From the NCBI GenBank assembly GCA_019636335.1, contig JAHBXR010000041.1, positions 1-34,639 of the forward strand: a stretch of 34,639 nucleotides of DNA, in the 5' to 3' direction. Both the position numbers and the translations under genes were made by a program. Below the pieces are notes generated by a model. The model saw nothing but the letters and a program-made list of their open reading frames with translations. It was not told the origin of the DNA and ran no database searches. This document shows positions 1 to 9,400 of the stretch, one piece after another; the stretch's first letter is position 1; the number at the start of each line of letters is the position of its first letter. This DNA is from Pirellulales bacterium. Lineage in GTDB: Bacteria; Planctomycetota; Planctomycetia; Pirellulales; JAEUIK01.

Positions 1-847
1 CTGTCTTCGCACGGACATCCATGCGGCGAATCAACTCGCGGTAGCGGAGACGCGTGCCCCACGTGACCCAACCCAGGTAAAGGTTCACACCGAGCGAAAC
101 GAAGAGGATCACGAGCGCCGCGGTCAGCGCCCACCACTGGGGTTCCTCTCCGGCGACGGCCTTGCCGACCAGCGTCGGCTGTGGCGTATCGGTCGTGGAG
201 GCGACCGGCGCGGACACCGCCACGGCATTGCTGGCCTGCTCGACGATCGGGCGCGAATCGATCGGTGCATCGAAAGGCTGCGGGCGCACCGGCGCAGGTT
301 CCGGTTCTTCTTCGGTCATGACGAATGTCGGCGGCTCGACAGGAGCGGTTTCCACGGCCGGTGGCGGAGTGTCTTCCACGGCCGGCGATGCTTCGACGAG
401 CGGTTCTTCGACCACGATTTCCGCCTCGACGATGGCCGGACCAGTTGCCGCGGGGAGCGGTTCGTCATCGCCTGGTCCCGGCAGCGCGTTCAGGGGTAAT
501 GATGTGCGCGGACCGATCAGCATGGGCCCGCCGGCCACGTTGTCGGGGTCCGCGGGAGCTCCCGTCGCTGAGGGAGCCCGATCGGGCGCGCCCACGGGTG
601 GCGCCCCGATCAATTCGGGAGGCACGCCTTCGTGAGGCAAGGGGGCATTGCCCACCGTGATGCGATACCGGCGGATATGATGCAGCGCCGGAGGCAGATC
701 GCTGAGAATGTCGCGGCCAGCCCGCATCGATTCGAGCTGATCGGGATCGATCTGGATGATGTATTCGTAGGCGCCGTCTTCGAGTTGAAGCCATCCGACG
801 TCGACGGTCGGCACCGAGCAGGCCAGCAGCAGAAGAGAAGCAATCAT
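1..847 (-). CDS. anchored proline-rich exported protein (partial, C-terminus beyond window)
   Basis: An open frame runs from an ATG at 847 off the left edge of the window, giving about 282 residues with no stop. It begins with a hydrophobic stretch (MIASLLLLACSVP) that could be a signal peptide or lipobox-like sequence. A compact segment follows (about residues 17-60, with GWLQLEDGAYEYIIQI), then a long Pro/Glu/Val-rich linker (about 75-230). One strong transmembrane helix (WWALTAALVILFVSLGVNLY) and a basic juxtamembrane stretch come next. This order suggests an exported N-terminal domain tethered to the membrane by a flexible stalk. An in-frame GTG at 880 would add arginine residues in front of the hydrophobic core and is an alternative start. 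The gene lies about 120 bases downstream of the AI-2E permease on the same strand. I do not recognise the family; planctomycete-specific is a guess. Confidence 0.6.
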   Translation of the reverse strand, partial: MIASLLLLACSVPTVDVGWLQLEDGAYEYIIQIDPDQLESMRAGRDILSDLPPALHHIRRYRITVGNAPLPHEGVPPELIGAPPVGAPDRAPSATGAPADPDNVAGGPMLIGPRTSLPLNALPGPGDDEPLPAATGPAIVEAEIVVEEPLVEASPAVEDTPPPAVETAPVEPPTFVMTEEEPEPAPVRPQPFDAPIDSRPIVEQASNAVAVSAPVASTTDTPQPTLVGKAVAGEEPQWWALTAALVILFVSLGVNLYLGWVTWGTRLRYRELIRRMDVRAKT

Positions 848-964
848 CGGGGCGCTCGCTCGCGGGGTAGGGCTGGCCACGCTCTCGGCCTCGGGTTGTC
901 CCGAGGAGGCCGCGGCGCGGCTCCTGGCATGGTATTCCGTGGCGAGGGGAGTCGTAAAGCCGTC

Positions 965-2674
965 TCAATCTCCCACGGCCCGTAGCGATCGGTTCGACGA
1001 GGGATTTTCGAGTGAATCGAGCTCACCCCGGAGCATCTCCAGCAGTGCTTGCAGGAAGGCCACGACCATCGGACCGACGAAGATGCCGATCGGTCCCAGG
1101 GCCTGCACCCCCCCCAACACGCTCAGCAGGGCGAGCAGCGGATGCAGGTTCGAGCGGCCGTGTAACACGTAGGGCTTGATGAAATTGTCGATCATCGACA
1201 CGACCAGCGCGCCATACAGGGCCAGCGCCACCGCCGGCCAGAACTGGTTGTCGAACAAGAGCCAGATCGAGCAGGCCCCCCAGACCGAGGCCGCCCCGAC
1301 GAAGGGGACCATCGAGAGGATCATGGTCGTCACGGTCAGCAGAAAGACGGCATTCAGCCCGACGACGTAGTAGCCGATGCCCGCCAGAATGCCCTGCACC
1401 ACGGCGGACAAGAGCGTCGCCACGACCATGGCGCGGCTGATCTTGTCGAACTCGTGCAGCATGCGGGCTTCGTAGCGATCGTCGAGGGGGGAGAGGCGCA
1501 TGATCGCCGCGACCATCTTCGGCCCGTCGGCGAGGAAGTAGTAGAGCGAGATGATGAGGATCACGAGTCCGAAGAGAAACCGCCCGACGAAGCTGCCGAG
1601 AAATTTCGGCGTCGAGAGGGCCAGGGGCAAAAGGTATTCTTGCGCCGTGCTGCGAATCTCGACGAGTCGCTCGTCGCTGGGATAGGCCTGCAACTTCAGC
1701 CAGCCGACGACGCCCCCCCCCATCAATTGCCACTCAAAATCGCGGAACGCGGCTTGCAGCAACTCGTTCGCATTCTGGAGTTGATCGGTCTCGGGCTGTA
1801 GCTCGGCGTCGGGCACGCCGAGATTCTTTAAGCGACGAATCTCGGCTGTGGCGTTCTTCACGGCGCGTAGGCGGCGCAGCACACGGGCTAGAACAACCGC
1901 TTCGGTGTTTTCTTCTGGAAGAATCGCGTCGTTCAATTCCTCGTCGTATTTCTCTGCTGCTTGCAACGAATTGGGGCTTTCATCGTCAGCGGGCGGCGCC
2001 CCTTCGGCGGATCCTGGCTCTGCGGACACGGGCCGTGCCGGATCGAAGACCGGAGCCTCCGAATTCTCACTGGCATTGACCGCCGCTGCTTCTGCTGCTG
2101 CTTCTTCGGCAAGAGACTTCTTCGAGAGTGTTTCAATCTGATTGAGGAGATCCGGCACGCCGTACTCGGTGCGCCACTTCGTCAGCGTGCCGTTGAGACT
2201 GGTAATGGCGTTTTCGATGTGCGTCAGCGTGGCGGGGATCGCATTCGGTTCGTCGTAGCCCGTGACGCGCCGCTGCAATTCGGCGACCCCTTCGTCGATC
2301 TTCATGCTCAAGAGGCGAGCCTGTGGGGCCGGTAGCCTGATATCGAAGCGATCGCGCAGGTCGTCGATTTTGGCCTGCAGTTGTTCGCGATCGAAATCGG
2401 CGAGCAATTGCACGCCGTCGGTCGCGGCCATGCTGACGATGGTGAGCAAGGGCAGAAAGACGATCAGCATCGTGATGGCCGTGGTGATGCCTGCCGCCAC
2501 GCGGACGCGCCCGCCGCAGCGTTCGGTCATCCAGCGGTGCAACGGCCGGAACATGACGACCAGGATCAGGGCGAAGAACATCGGCAGGATGAACGACGCC
2601 ATGACCTGGAAGAAGAGCACGGCCACGAGCACGACGATCGAGGCCAGCACGATGAACGAAACCCAACGCGACAC
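965..2674 (-). CDS. AI-2E family transporter (permease) with large central insertion
   Basis: This 569-residue membrane protein matches the AI-2E/PerM family by its architecture. Two or three N-terminal helices (first about residues 5-45) are followed by a soluble region and then a C-terminal group of helices containing the family-like segments SLYYFLADGPKM, VPFVGAASVW and the conserved ending GPIGIFVGPMVVAFLQALL. Family members are usually near 350 residues. The excess lies in a roughly 200-residue addition between the third helix and the C-terminal bundle (about residues 85-345), which is charged, helical and contains an Ala/Glu/Pro-rich stretch around residues 190-250. The GTG at 2674 is preferred over the GTG at 2692 because GGAG sits 8 bases before it. 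Family members export small solutes or ions; the substrate here cannot be read from sequence. The anchored protein at 1-847 follows on the same strand. Confidence 0.88.
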   Translation of the reverse strand: MSRWVSFIVLASIVVLVAVLFFQVMASFILPMFFALILVVMFRPLHRWMTERCGGRVRVAAGITTAITMLIVFLPLLTIVSMAATDGVQLLADFDREQLQAKIDDLRDRFDIRLPAPQARLLSMKIDEGVAELQRRVTGYDEPNAIPATLTHIENAITSLNGTLTKWRTEYGVPDLLNQIETLSKKSLAEEAAAEAAAVNASENSEAPVFDPARPVSAEPGSAEGAPPADDESPNSLQAAEKYDEELNDAILPEENTEAVVLARVLRRLRAVKNATAEIRRLKNLGVPDAELQPETDQLQNANELLQAAFRDFEWQLMGGGVVGWLKLQAYPSDERLVEIRSTAQEYLLPLALSTPKFLGSFVGRFLFGLVILIISLYYFLADGPKMVAAIMRLSPLDDRYEARMLHEFDKISRAMVVATLLSAVVQGILAGIGYYVVGLNAVFLLTVTTMILSMVPFVGAASVWGACSIWLLFDNQFWPAVALALYGALVVSMIDNFIKPYVLHGRSNLHPLLALLSVLGGVQALGPIGIFVGPMVVAFLQALLEMLRGELDSLENPSSNRSLRAVGD

Positions 2675-2935
2675 GAGCGTTTCTCCAGGCACGAGTGAGT
2701 TGCGGCAGCAACAGCCGGTATTTTAGCCCTCGCCCGCCGAACTTGGGAACCGCACCTGCCCGCTCGGCGGCTTGGCCGGAGTGCGCGCTCCTCGAGAAAG
2801 GTACTTCGTCCCCGACGTCCGCGGCTTGTGTCCGTGGGGACGAATCCGCACAATAGCGACGTTCCCACCCACCGGCAGATCCCCGCCCCCCACGTCGTGT
2901 ACGTCCGAACGAGTCGGGCATCGCGAGGTTTCGTC

Positions 2936-3898
2936 TTGAGTCCACTTCCCGCTGGCAGCAAGAAATGGCTCCTGCGCGGGGCGAAGATGCTGGTCGTGTT
3001 GCTCGTAGCGTGGGGCGTGCATCGCACGGTCATGTCGGCGCTCGAGCAATTGTCGGAGCATACCTGGCACGTCTCGCCCGGGTGGCTGGTCCTCTCGGGC
3101 GTGCTCTATCTGCTCGGTTCGTTGCCCTGCGGATTGTATTGGCGCCGGATCCTGCTCGAACTGGGGCAGCGACCAGCACTGGGCAGGCTGCTGCGGGCTT
3201 ATTACATCGGACATCTGGGCAAGTACGTGCCAGGCAAGGCGATGGTGCTGGTGCTACGCGCGAGTCTCCTGCGCGGACCGACGGTCGATGGCCGCGTGGC
3301 GGCCGTCTGCGTGGTCTACGAAACGATGACGATGATGGCGGTCGGCGCGGCCCTGACGGCCCTGGCCCTGTTGATGTGGACGCCACGTCACGACTGGCTG
3401 ATCCTGCTTTCCGCGGGGTTCACGATCGTGACGGCCGTCCCCTGTTTTCCGCCGGTGTTCGAGCGGATCGCACGTTTTGCCGGCGTGGGGCGGGACGACA
3501 TCCGGGTGGCCGATGGCCTGCGGAAGTTGCACGTGCGGCGGTTGCTGTTGCCCTGGCTGGCGATGGCCGGCGGTTGGCTGCTGCTGGCGTTGAGCTTGTG
3601 GGGAGTGCTGGCGGCGATTGGAGCCCCAGGACTCGACCCCTGGCGACAGTTGCCCCTCTATACCGCAGCGGTGGGGATGGCCGTGGTCGTGGGGTTCTTG
3701 TCTCTCGTGCCGGGGGGCGCCCTCGTGCGCGAAGCTGTACTGCTCGAACTGGTTGCGCCACTCTTCGGGGCCTCGACGGCGCTCGTGGCGGCCATTCTGC
3801 TCCGGCTGGTCTGGTTGGTGTCGGAGGTGATTGTGTCAGGTATCCTGTACTTATGGAGACCACCCCAGAGCGCCGCTATGGGTGAGCCGGAACATTAA
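2936..3898 (+). CDS. lysylphosphatidylglycerol synthase-type transmembrane protein (UPF0104/AglD-like)
   Basis: This is an integral membrane protein of about 320 residues with seven or eight predicted helices. It carries the family-typical segment GHLGKYVPGKAMVLVLR near one third of its length and the late SLVPGGALVREAVLLELV motif. These are hallmarks of the LPG_synthase_TM/UPF0104 family, which resembles the flippase part of MprF and occurs next to polyprenyl-sugar glycosyltransferases. The frame is open back to a GTG at 2828, but those first 36 residues look non-coding; a TTG at 2936 has GAGG 7 bases upstream and gives the usual family length, so I chose it. It is followed after 77 bases by a glycosyltransferase 2 gene and then a GT39-like gene, which supports a role in membrane-linked sugar or lipid transfer. 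The exact substrate is unknown. The start is uncertain. Confidence 0.82.
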   Translation: MSPLPAGSKKWLLRGAKMLVVLLVAWGVHRTVMSALEQLSEHTWHVSPGWLVLSGVLYLLGSLPCGLYWRRILLELGQRPALGRLLRAYYIGHLGKYVPGKAMVLVLRASLLRGPTVDGRVAAVCVVYETMTMMAVGAALTALALLMWTPRHDWLILLSAGFTIVTAVPCFPPVFERIARFAGVGRDDIRVADGLRKLHVRRLLLPWLAMAGGWLLLALSLWGVLAAIGAPGLDPWRQLPLYTAAVGMAVVVGFLSLVPGGALVREAVLLELVAPLFGASTALVAAILLRLVWLVSEVIVSGILYLWRPPQSAAMGEPEH

Positions 3899-3910
3899 GT
3901 CCTTGATCCT

Positions 3911-3941
3911 TCCGCCACTGCCGGGCAAGCCCGCAGGGCCA
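3911..3941. repeat. diverged copy of a dispersed palindromic element
   Basis: In the gap between the membrane protein and the glycosyltransferase gene, CTGCCGGG (3918-3925) and CCCGCAG (3930-3936) form a 7-bp stem with one bulged base and a CAAG loop. The 26 bases from 3916 to 3941 match the reverse complement of the perfect palindrome at 11806-11834 at 22 positions. That makes common origin likely rather than a chance terminator. No T-run follows on either strand. Confidence 0.5.
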
Positions 3942-3975
3942 CACTTGTTGAAGTGCCACACTCGTTTATCTGCCC

Positions 3976-4965
3976 ATGCTGAGTGCCGTCATTCCGGTCT
4001 ACAACGAGGTCGAGAGCCTGGAGGCTCTGCACGGCGAGTTAGACGCGGTGGCGGTTGCGCAGAACTACGACCTGGAAATCATCTTCGTCGACGACGGCTC
4101 GAACGACGGTTCGTGGCCGGTGATCGAGTCGCTCGCGGCGCGCGACCCGCGCGTGCGCGGTATCCGCTTCCGACGCAACTTCGGCAAGGCGGCCGCCCTG
4201 AGTGCCGGCTTTGCCGCCTCGCACGGCGAGCAGGTCATGACGCTCGACGCCGATCTGCAGGACGACCCCGCCGAGATCCCGCGCTTTCTCGCGGCGCTGG
4301 CCAGCGATTACGACGTCGTCAGCGGTTGGAAGCACGTCCGCCACGATCCCTGGCACAAGACCTATCCCTCGCGGGTCTTCAATGGTCTGGTGGGCTGGCT
4401 CACGGGCGTAAAGCTGCACGATCACAATTGCGGCATGAAGGGCTATCGCCGCGAGGTGCTGGGCGAAGTCCGGCTCTATGGCGAACTGCACCGCTTCGTG
4501 CCGGTGCTGGCGCATGCCCGGGGGTTCCGCGTCGGTGAGTTGCCCATCAATCACCGCGCCCGCAAGTTCGGCCATTCGAAGTACGGCGTGCGCCGCTTTG
4601 TGAAAGGATTCCTGGATCTGCTGACGGTGAAGTTTCTCACCGGCTTCGGGCAGCGGCCGCAGCACGTGCTGGGCACGTTCGGGCTGATCTGCTTCTCGGT
4701 CGGCTTTTTGGGGCTGTTCTATCTGTCGTGTACCTGGCTGGCGGCGCAGATGTTTCCCGAGTGGGGGCTGAAGCCGCTCCATCAACGTCCGGCCGTCATC
4801 TACTCGATGGGCGCGCTGCTGCTGGGGGCCCAGTTGATGTCGATCGGTTTTCTGGCCGAGCTCTTCATCGCCTACCAGACGCGCGAGGCGGATACTTATT
4901 CGATCTCGCAACGCACTTTTTCCGTGGCCGACCGCGCCCCTGGCCAGACGGGTCGGTCCGCATGA
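3976..4965 (+). CDS. family 2 glycosyltransferase, DPM1/GtrB-like, membrane-anchored
   Basis: This 329-residue protein has an N-terminal GT-A fold domain (residues 1 to about 225). It shows the opening LSAVIPVYNE, the nucleotide-binding VDDGSNDGS near residues 38-46 and the metal-binding DADLQDDP near residue 93. SGWK and the RKFGHSKYG segment near 195-205 are typical of polyprenyl-phosphate sugar synthases. Two C-terminal hydrophobic helices (about 235-260 and 275-300) match the GtrB/YfdH layout. Such enzymes move a sugar from a nucleotide donor to undecaprenyl or dolichyl phosphate on the cytoplasmic face. No clear ribosome binding site precedes the ATG. Its stop overlaps the start of the next gene by four bases (ATGA), so the two are translationally coupled. 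The donor sugar is not predictable. Confidence 0.92.
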   Translation: MLSAVIPVYNEVESLEALHGELDAVAVAQNYDLEIIFVDDGSNDGSWPVIESLAARDPRVRGIRFRRNFGKAAALSAGFAASHGEQVMTLDADLQDDPAEIPRFLAALASDYDVVSGWKHVRHDPWHKTYPSRVFNGLVGWLTGVKLHDHNCGMKGYRREVLGEVRLYGELHRFVPVLAHARGFRVGELPINHRARKFGHSKYGVRRFVKGFLDLLTVKFLTGFGQRPQHVLGTFGLICFSVGFLGLFYLSCTWLAAQMFPEWGLKPLHQRPAVIYSMGALLLGAQLMSIGFLAELFIAYQTREADTYSISQRTFSVADRAPGQTGRSA

Positions 4966-6380
4966 GCACGGCGCCGCCAGGATCGACGATCGACGATCGC
5001 GCCGCGCTGCGGCGGCAGGTCTACTGGCTGCTGATCGCCGTGGCGACCGGCGCCATGGTGGGACGCGTGCTGGCGGTCAATTCGGTCGACAAGATCGCGC
5101 TCGAGACGCAGCGCGCGCGCGAAGGTCGCCGCGATTGGCAGCTCCAACGCCCCTTTCTCAGCGGCAACGATCGCAGCCGCTGGTGTACGATTCGCGCCCT
5201 GGCGGAGCAGGGGACCTACGCCATCGACGACATCCAGGATCAGCCTGGATGGGACACGATCGACATGGTCAAGCACGACGGGCGCCTCTACTCGAGCAAG
5301 CCACCCTTGCTGCCCACGCTGCTCGCCGGACCGTATTGGGTGATCTATCGCACGACGGGGGCCTCGTTGGCTTCGCATCCTTACACGATCGGCCGCGGCA
5401 TGTTGCTCTTCGTGCAGGTGCTGCCGCTGGTGATCTACTTGGTGCTCTTGGCCCGGGTCGTCGAGCGCTATGGCACGACCGATTGGGGACGCCTCTTCGT
5501 CGTGGCCTCGGCCGTTTTTGGCACGTTTCTCACGACGTTCGCCGTCACGCTGAACAACCACGTGTTCGCCGCGGCGAGCGCGATGGGGGCGATCTATCCG
5601 TCGATTCGCATCGTGTACGACGGCGAACGTCGCTGGCGTTACTTTGTGCTGGCGGGATTCTTCGCGGCCTTCGCGGCGGCCAATGAACTCCCCGCGCTGT
5701 CGTTTTTCGCGGCGCTGACCGCGGCGCTGGCCTTTACCGCCTGGCGCGAGACACTCCTTGCGTTCGTGCCGGCGGCGCTAGTCGTGGCGGCGGGCTTCTT
5801 CGGCACGAACTACGCCGCGCATGGGTCGCTCGTGCCCGCGTACGGTCATCGCGCCGAAGGGGAAAACTGGTACGAGTACATCTACGAGCGAGGTGGTCGT
5901 ACCCGCGATAGCTACTGGTTGAATCGCCAGGGGATCGACCGGGGCGAGCCGTCTCCGGCGGTGTATGCCGTACACGTGCTCGTGGGCCACCACGGCGTCT
6001 TTTCGTTGACGCCCGTGTGGCTGCTGACGCTGACGGGTTTTGCCCTGGCATGTCGCCGGAATACCGCGTTGCGGCAGTTGACCCTGCTCACGGCGCTGGT
6101 TTCGCTGGCCTGTGTGGCATTCTACCTGTCGCGGCCGCTGGTCGACCGCAATTACGGCGGCATGACCAGCGGCATGCGTTGGTTCTTCTGGCTCGCGCCG
6201 TTGTGGCTGCTGGCGATGCTGCCGGCGGCCGACTGGCTTGCCGGGCGGCGCTGGACGCGTGGCGTGGCGCTCGTACTGCTCGCGTTCTCCGTCCTCTCGG
6301 CGAGTTACCCGACGTGGAACCCCTGGACGCATCCCTGGCTGTTCGACTGGTTCTTGAAGCTGGGGTGGACGCAGTTTTAG
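4962..6380 (+). CDS. multi-spanning membrane protein, GT39/ArnT-like glycosyltransferase candidate
   Basis: This is a protein of 472 residues with about ten hydrophobic helices. A first helix (about residues 20-38) is followed by a long extracytoplasmic loop containing RSRWCTIRALAEQGTYAI and KHDGRLYSSKPPLLPTLLAG. In lipid-linked sugar transferases of the GT-C type, the first outer loop carries the catalytic acidic residues, and an SKPPL-like segment is common in GT39/ArnT relatives; the assignment is by this layout, not by a full motif match. The ATG at 4962 overlaps the preceding stop by four bases. As partner of the polyprenyl-phosphate sugar synthase just upstream, it would be the enzyme that transfers the lipid-linked sugar to an acceptor outside the membrane. 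The acceptor is unknown. Confidence 0.72.
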   Translation: MSTAPPGSTIDDRAALRRQVYWLLIAVATGAMVGRVLAVNSVDKIALETQRAREGRRDWQLQRPFLSGNDRSRWCTIRALAEQGTYAIDDIQDQPGWDTIDMVKHDGRLYSSKPPLLPTLLAGPYWVIYRTTGASLASHPYTIGRGMLLFVQVLPLVIYLVLLARVVERYGTTDWGRLFVVASAVFGTFLTTFAVTLNNHVFAAASAMGAIYPSIRIVYDGERRWRYFVLAGFFAAFAAANELPALSFFAALTAALAFTAWRETLLAFVPAALVVAAGFFGTNYAAHGSLVPAYGHRAEGENWYEYIYERGGRTRDSYWLNRQGIDRGEPSPAVYAVHVLVGHHGVFSLTPVWLLTLTGFALACRRNTALRQLTLLTALVSLACVAFYLSRPLVDRNYGGMTSGMRWFFWLAPLWLLAMLPAADWLAGRRWTRGVALVLLAFSVLSASYPTWNPWTHPWLFDWFLKLGWTQF

Positions 6381-6401
6381 TGCTTCGCCAGCCGGGGACG
6401 C

Positions 6402-6407
6402 TACAAT
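6402..6407 (+). promoter_or_regulatory. possible -10 element for the kinase gene
   Basis: TACAAT in the context GCTACAATCGA lies 31 bases before the kinase ATG, in the short gap after the GT39-like gene. The -35 region is poor (nothing better than TGCTTC at a usable spacing), so this is a tentative vegetative promoter. A GGAG ribosome binding site sits about 9 bases before the ATG at 6438. Confidence 0.3.
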
Positions 6408-6437
6408 CGACTCTGGCCAATCACCGGAGCGAAGACC

Positions 6438-9400
6438 ATGGCAGCCGACGATGCCCCGACGCCGGGCAGTGACGAGCCGTCGATCCACGATCGTGCGACC
6501 CTGCTGTCGGGCGAATCGCCTCCGCAGCCGAAATCGTTGCCACCAAAAGCGGATCGCTCTTCCGCCGCGACGCCGGGCGATAGCGGCGCCGCGGTCAAGG
6601 CCGCCGAGTTGCCCAAGCTGGCTCTCAGCTTCGAACGCTTTGCCGAATGTCTTTCGCAGTGCGGTCTCGTCTCGGCCCACGAGTTGGCCTCGGTCTGCGA
6701 ACGACTCCCCGGCGAGTCGGCGGCCGATGTCGATACGGTCGCCTGGCAGTTGGTGCAGTCGAATAAGCTGACGGTGTACCAGCTTCGTCGAGTCGCCCAA
6801 GGCAAATCGGCCGGGCTGGTGCTGGGCAATTACGTCGTTCTCGACGAGTTGGGCGCCGGCGGCATGGGGGTCGTCTATCTGGCGCGCCATCGCCGGATGA
6901 AGCGGCTCGTGGCGCTCAAGGTACTGCCGGCCAATCTCGTCTCGTCGTCATCGGCCATCACGCGGTTTCACCGCGAAGTCGAGGCCGTGGCCAAGCTTTC
7001 GCACCCGAACATCGTTTCGGCCTACGATGCCGACGAGGCGGGCGATCTGCACTTTCTGGTCATGGAGTACGTCGACGGCATCGATCTCGACGCCTACGTC
7101 GAACGCTGCGGCGTGCTACCCATTCCGCTGGCGCTCGACTTTCTCGCCCAGGCCGCGCGCGGTTTGGCACACGCGCACGAGCGCGGCATCGTGCATCGCG
7201 ACATCAAGCCGGCGAATCTGCTGCTCGACCAGACCGGCACAATCAAGATTCTCGACATGGGGCTCGCGCGGATCGAGCAGGGGGACCCCGAGAGCGATCA
7301 TCAGAACCTCACGCAGTCGGGACGCGTGATGGGCACCGTCGATTTCATGGCGCCCGAGCAGGCGCTCGACGCCAAGCGGGCCGATCACCGGGCAGACATT
7401 TATAGCCTGGGCTGCACGCTGCACTACCTGCTGAGCGGGCTGACGCTTTCGCCCGAAGGTTCGCTGGCGATGAAGCTGCTCTGGCATCAGAACTCTGCGG
7501 TGCCATCGTTGCGCGTGGACGTGCCACAAGCGAGCAAACGGCTCGACGCCCTGTTTCTGCGCATGCTGGCCAAGAAGCCGGAAGATCGACCGCAGTCGGT
7601 CGATGCCGTGCTCGCCGAGTTGTTGGCCTGCCAGGCCGAAGTCGGCCCCGTGACGCCCGCCGAGCGCGTCGAGCGTTTGGGGCAACTTCGCCGTACCCCA
7701 GAAACCGTCGTGGGGGGGCGCTTCGGTCAAACCCCGGTTCCCTCGGCCGAAACGCTCGGCCCGACGCGGGTCGGTGACCCCACGCCCCTAGGGGCATCGC
7801 AGGCCGCTGTGGCTTCGCGGCCGATGCCTTCGCCCGCGCGCAAGAAGCCGTGGGTGACGCTTGGGGCGGCAGCGGCCATTCTGATAGCCGGCGGATTGGG
7901 ATGGGGCGCGTATCAACTGGGCATCGCCTCGGGCGAAGCGCCGGAAGAAGAAGCGTTGGCCGCCGTGCCGGCGCCGATTCCGCAACCCACGACGAGCGAG
8001 GTCGCCATGGTGCCAACACCAGGGCCAAGCGTACCGACTGCTCCCCCACCGATGCCCGAGGCGCCCGAGCGCCGCGCCTTGCTGCGCTGGGTGAGCGAGC
8101 AGCGTGGACGGACGACCATCCTGGCGGGCGATCCCGCTTCTCGCGTCGAGATCGCTTCCGTCGAGTTGATGCCGACCGGCAGTTTCTCGATCGTCGGAAT
8201 CGACCTGAGCGGTTTGCCGATCGGGGGCGATGACCTTGTGCGACTCGATCCCGATGCGGTGCGAAATCTCGAAACGCTCTCGCTGGCGGGCACATCGCTT
8301 GGCGATGCCGACCTCGCCCAGTTACCTCCGCTGCCAACGCTCGTGAGGCTCGACTTGTCGGCGACGCGCGTCACGGATGCGGGGCTGCCGACCCTGACGC
8401 GGCTGACGAATCTGCGCGAGTTGAACCTGAGTCGTACGGCGGTGAGCGACGCGGGGATGGAACCTCTACGCTCGCTCGACCGTTTGACGCACCTCTATCT
8501 GGCCGACACAAGAGTTGGCGATCGACTGCCCGAGGTGTTGGCGAACACGCGCGGGTTGAGCCATCTCGGCCTGGCGGGAACCAGCATTACCGCGGGCGGA
8601 GTGCATCGACTTCAAGCGGAACACGCGGGGCTCGAAGTCGAGTGGGATGCCCCCGATCCCGATCGCGAAGTGGCGCGACACGTCCTGGCGGCTGGCGGCG
8701 TGCTCACGATTCAGCCTCGACGTCCCGGGGCCGAGCCGATCGACGTGACAAAGACGGCAAACCTGCCGGCCGATGAGTTCCGCATCACGCAGATCGACCT
8801 GGCCGGGAGCCGCGACGTCGACGATGTACTTATCGCTCGGTTGGCCCTGCTGCCTGGGCTGACGCTGTTGCGGCTCGAGAGCCCCCGCATTACGCCGGCG
8901 GCGCTCGAGTCGCTCGCCGCGGCCTCCCACTTGACGGCGCTCGACCTGGGGGCCGTCGAATTGCCGGAAGAGGCCGTCGCTGCCCTGCGTGCCAGGCTGC
9001 CGAATTGCGACATCCGCTGGCAGGCCGTCGATCAGCGTCGTCTGGCGCAGTGGGCCTTGGAGCAGGGGGGAGCGGTTTCGCTCGTCACCGCCGACGGCGA
9101 CCGCCTCGACGACCTCAAACAGCGCCACGAGCTGCCCCTGGGGCGCTTTCGCTTGCGGGCCATCGATCTTTCGCACCGCGCGCAAATCACCGACGACGAC
9201 CTGCGCCAGGTGGCCGGACTGACCGACGTGGAGAGCCTGCTTCTGGCGGGCACCGGCGTGACCGATGCCGGGCTGGCGTCGATTGCCGCGGCCAAATCGC
9301 TGCGCGAGCTCGATCTCTCGCAAACCGCTGTCTCCGACCGGGGGGTCGCGGCGCTCGCCGCCTTGCCGGCGCTCGAACAGCTCTTTTTGACCGATACCAC

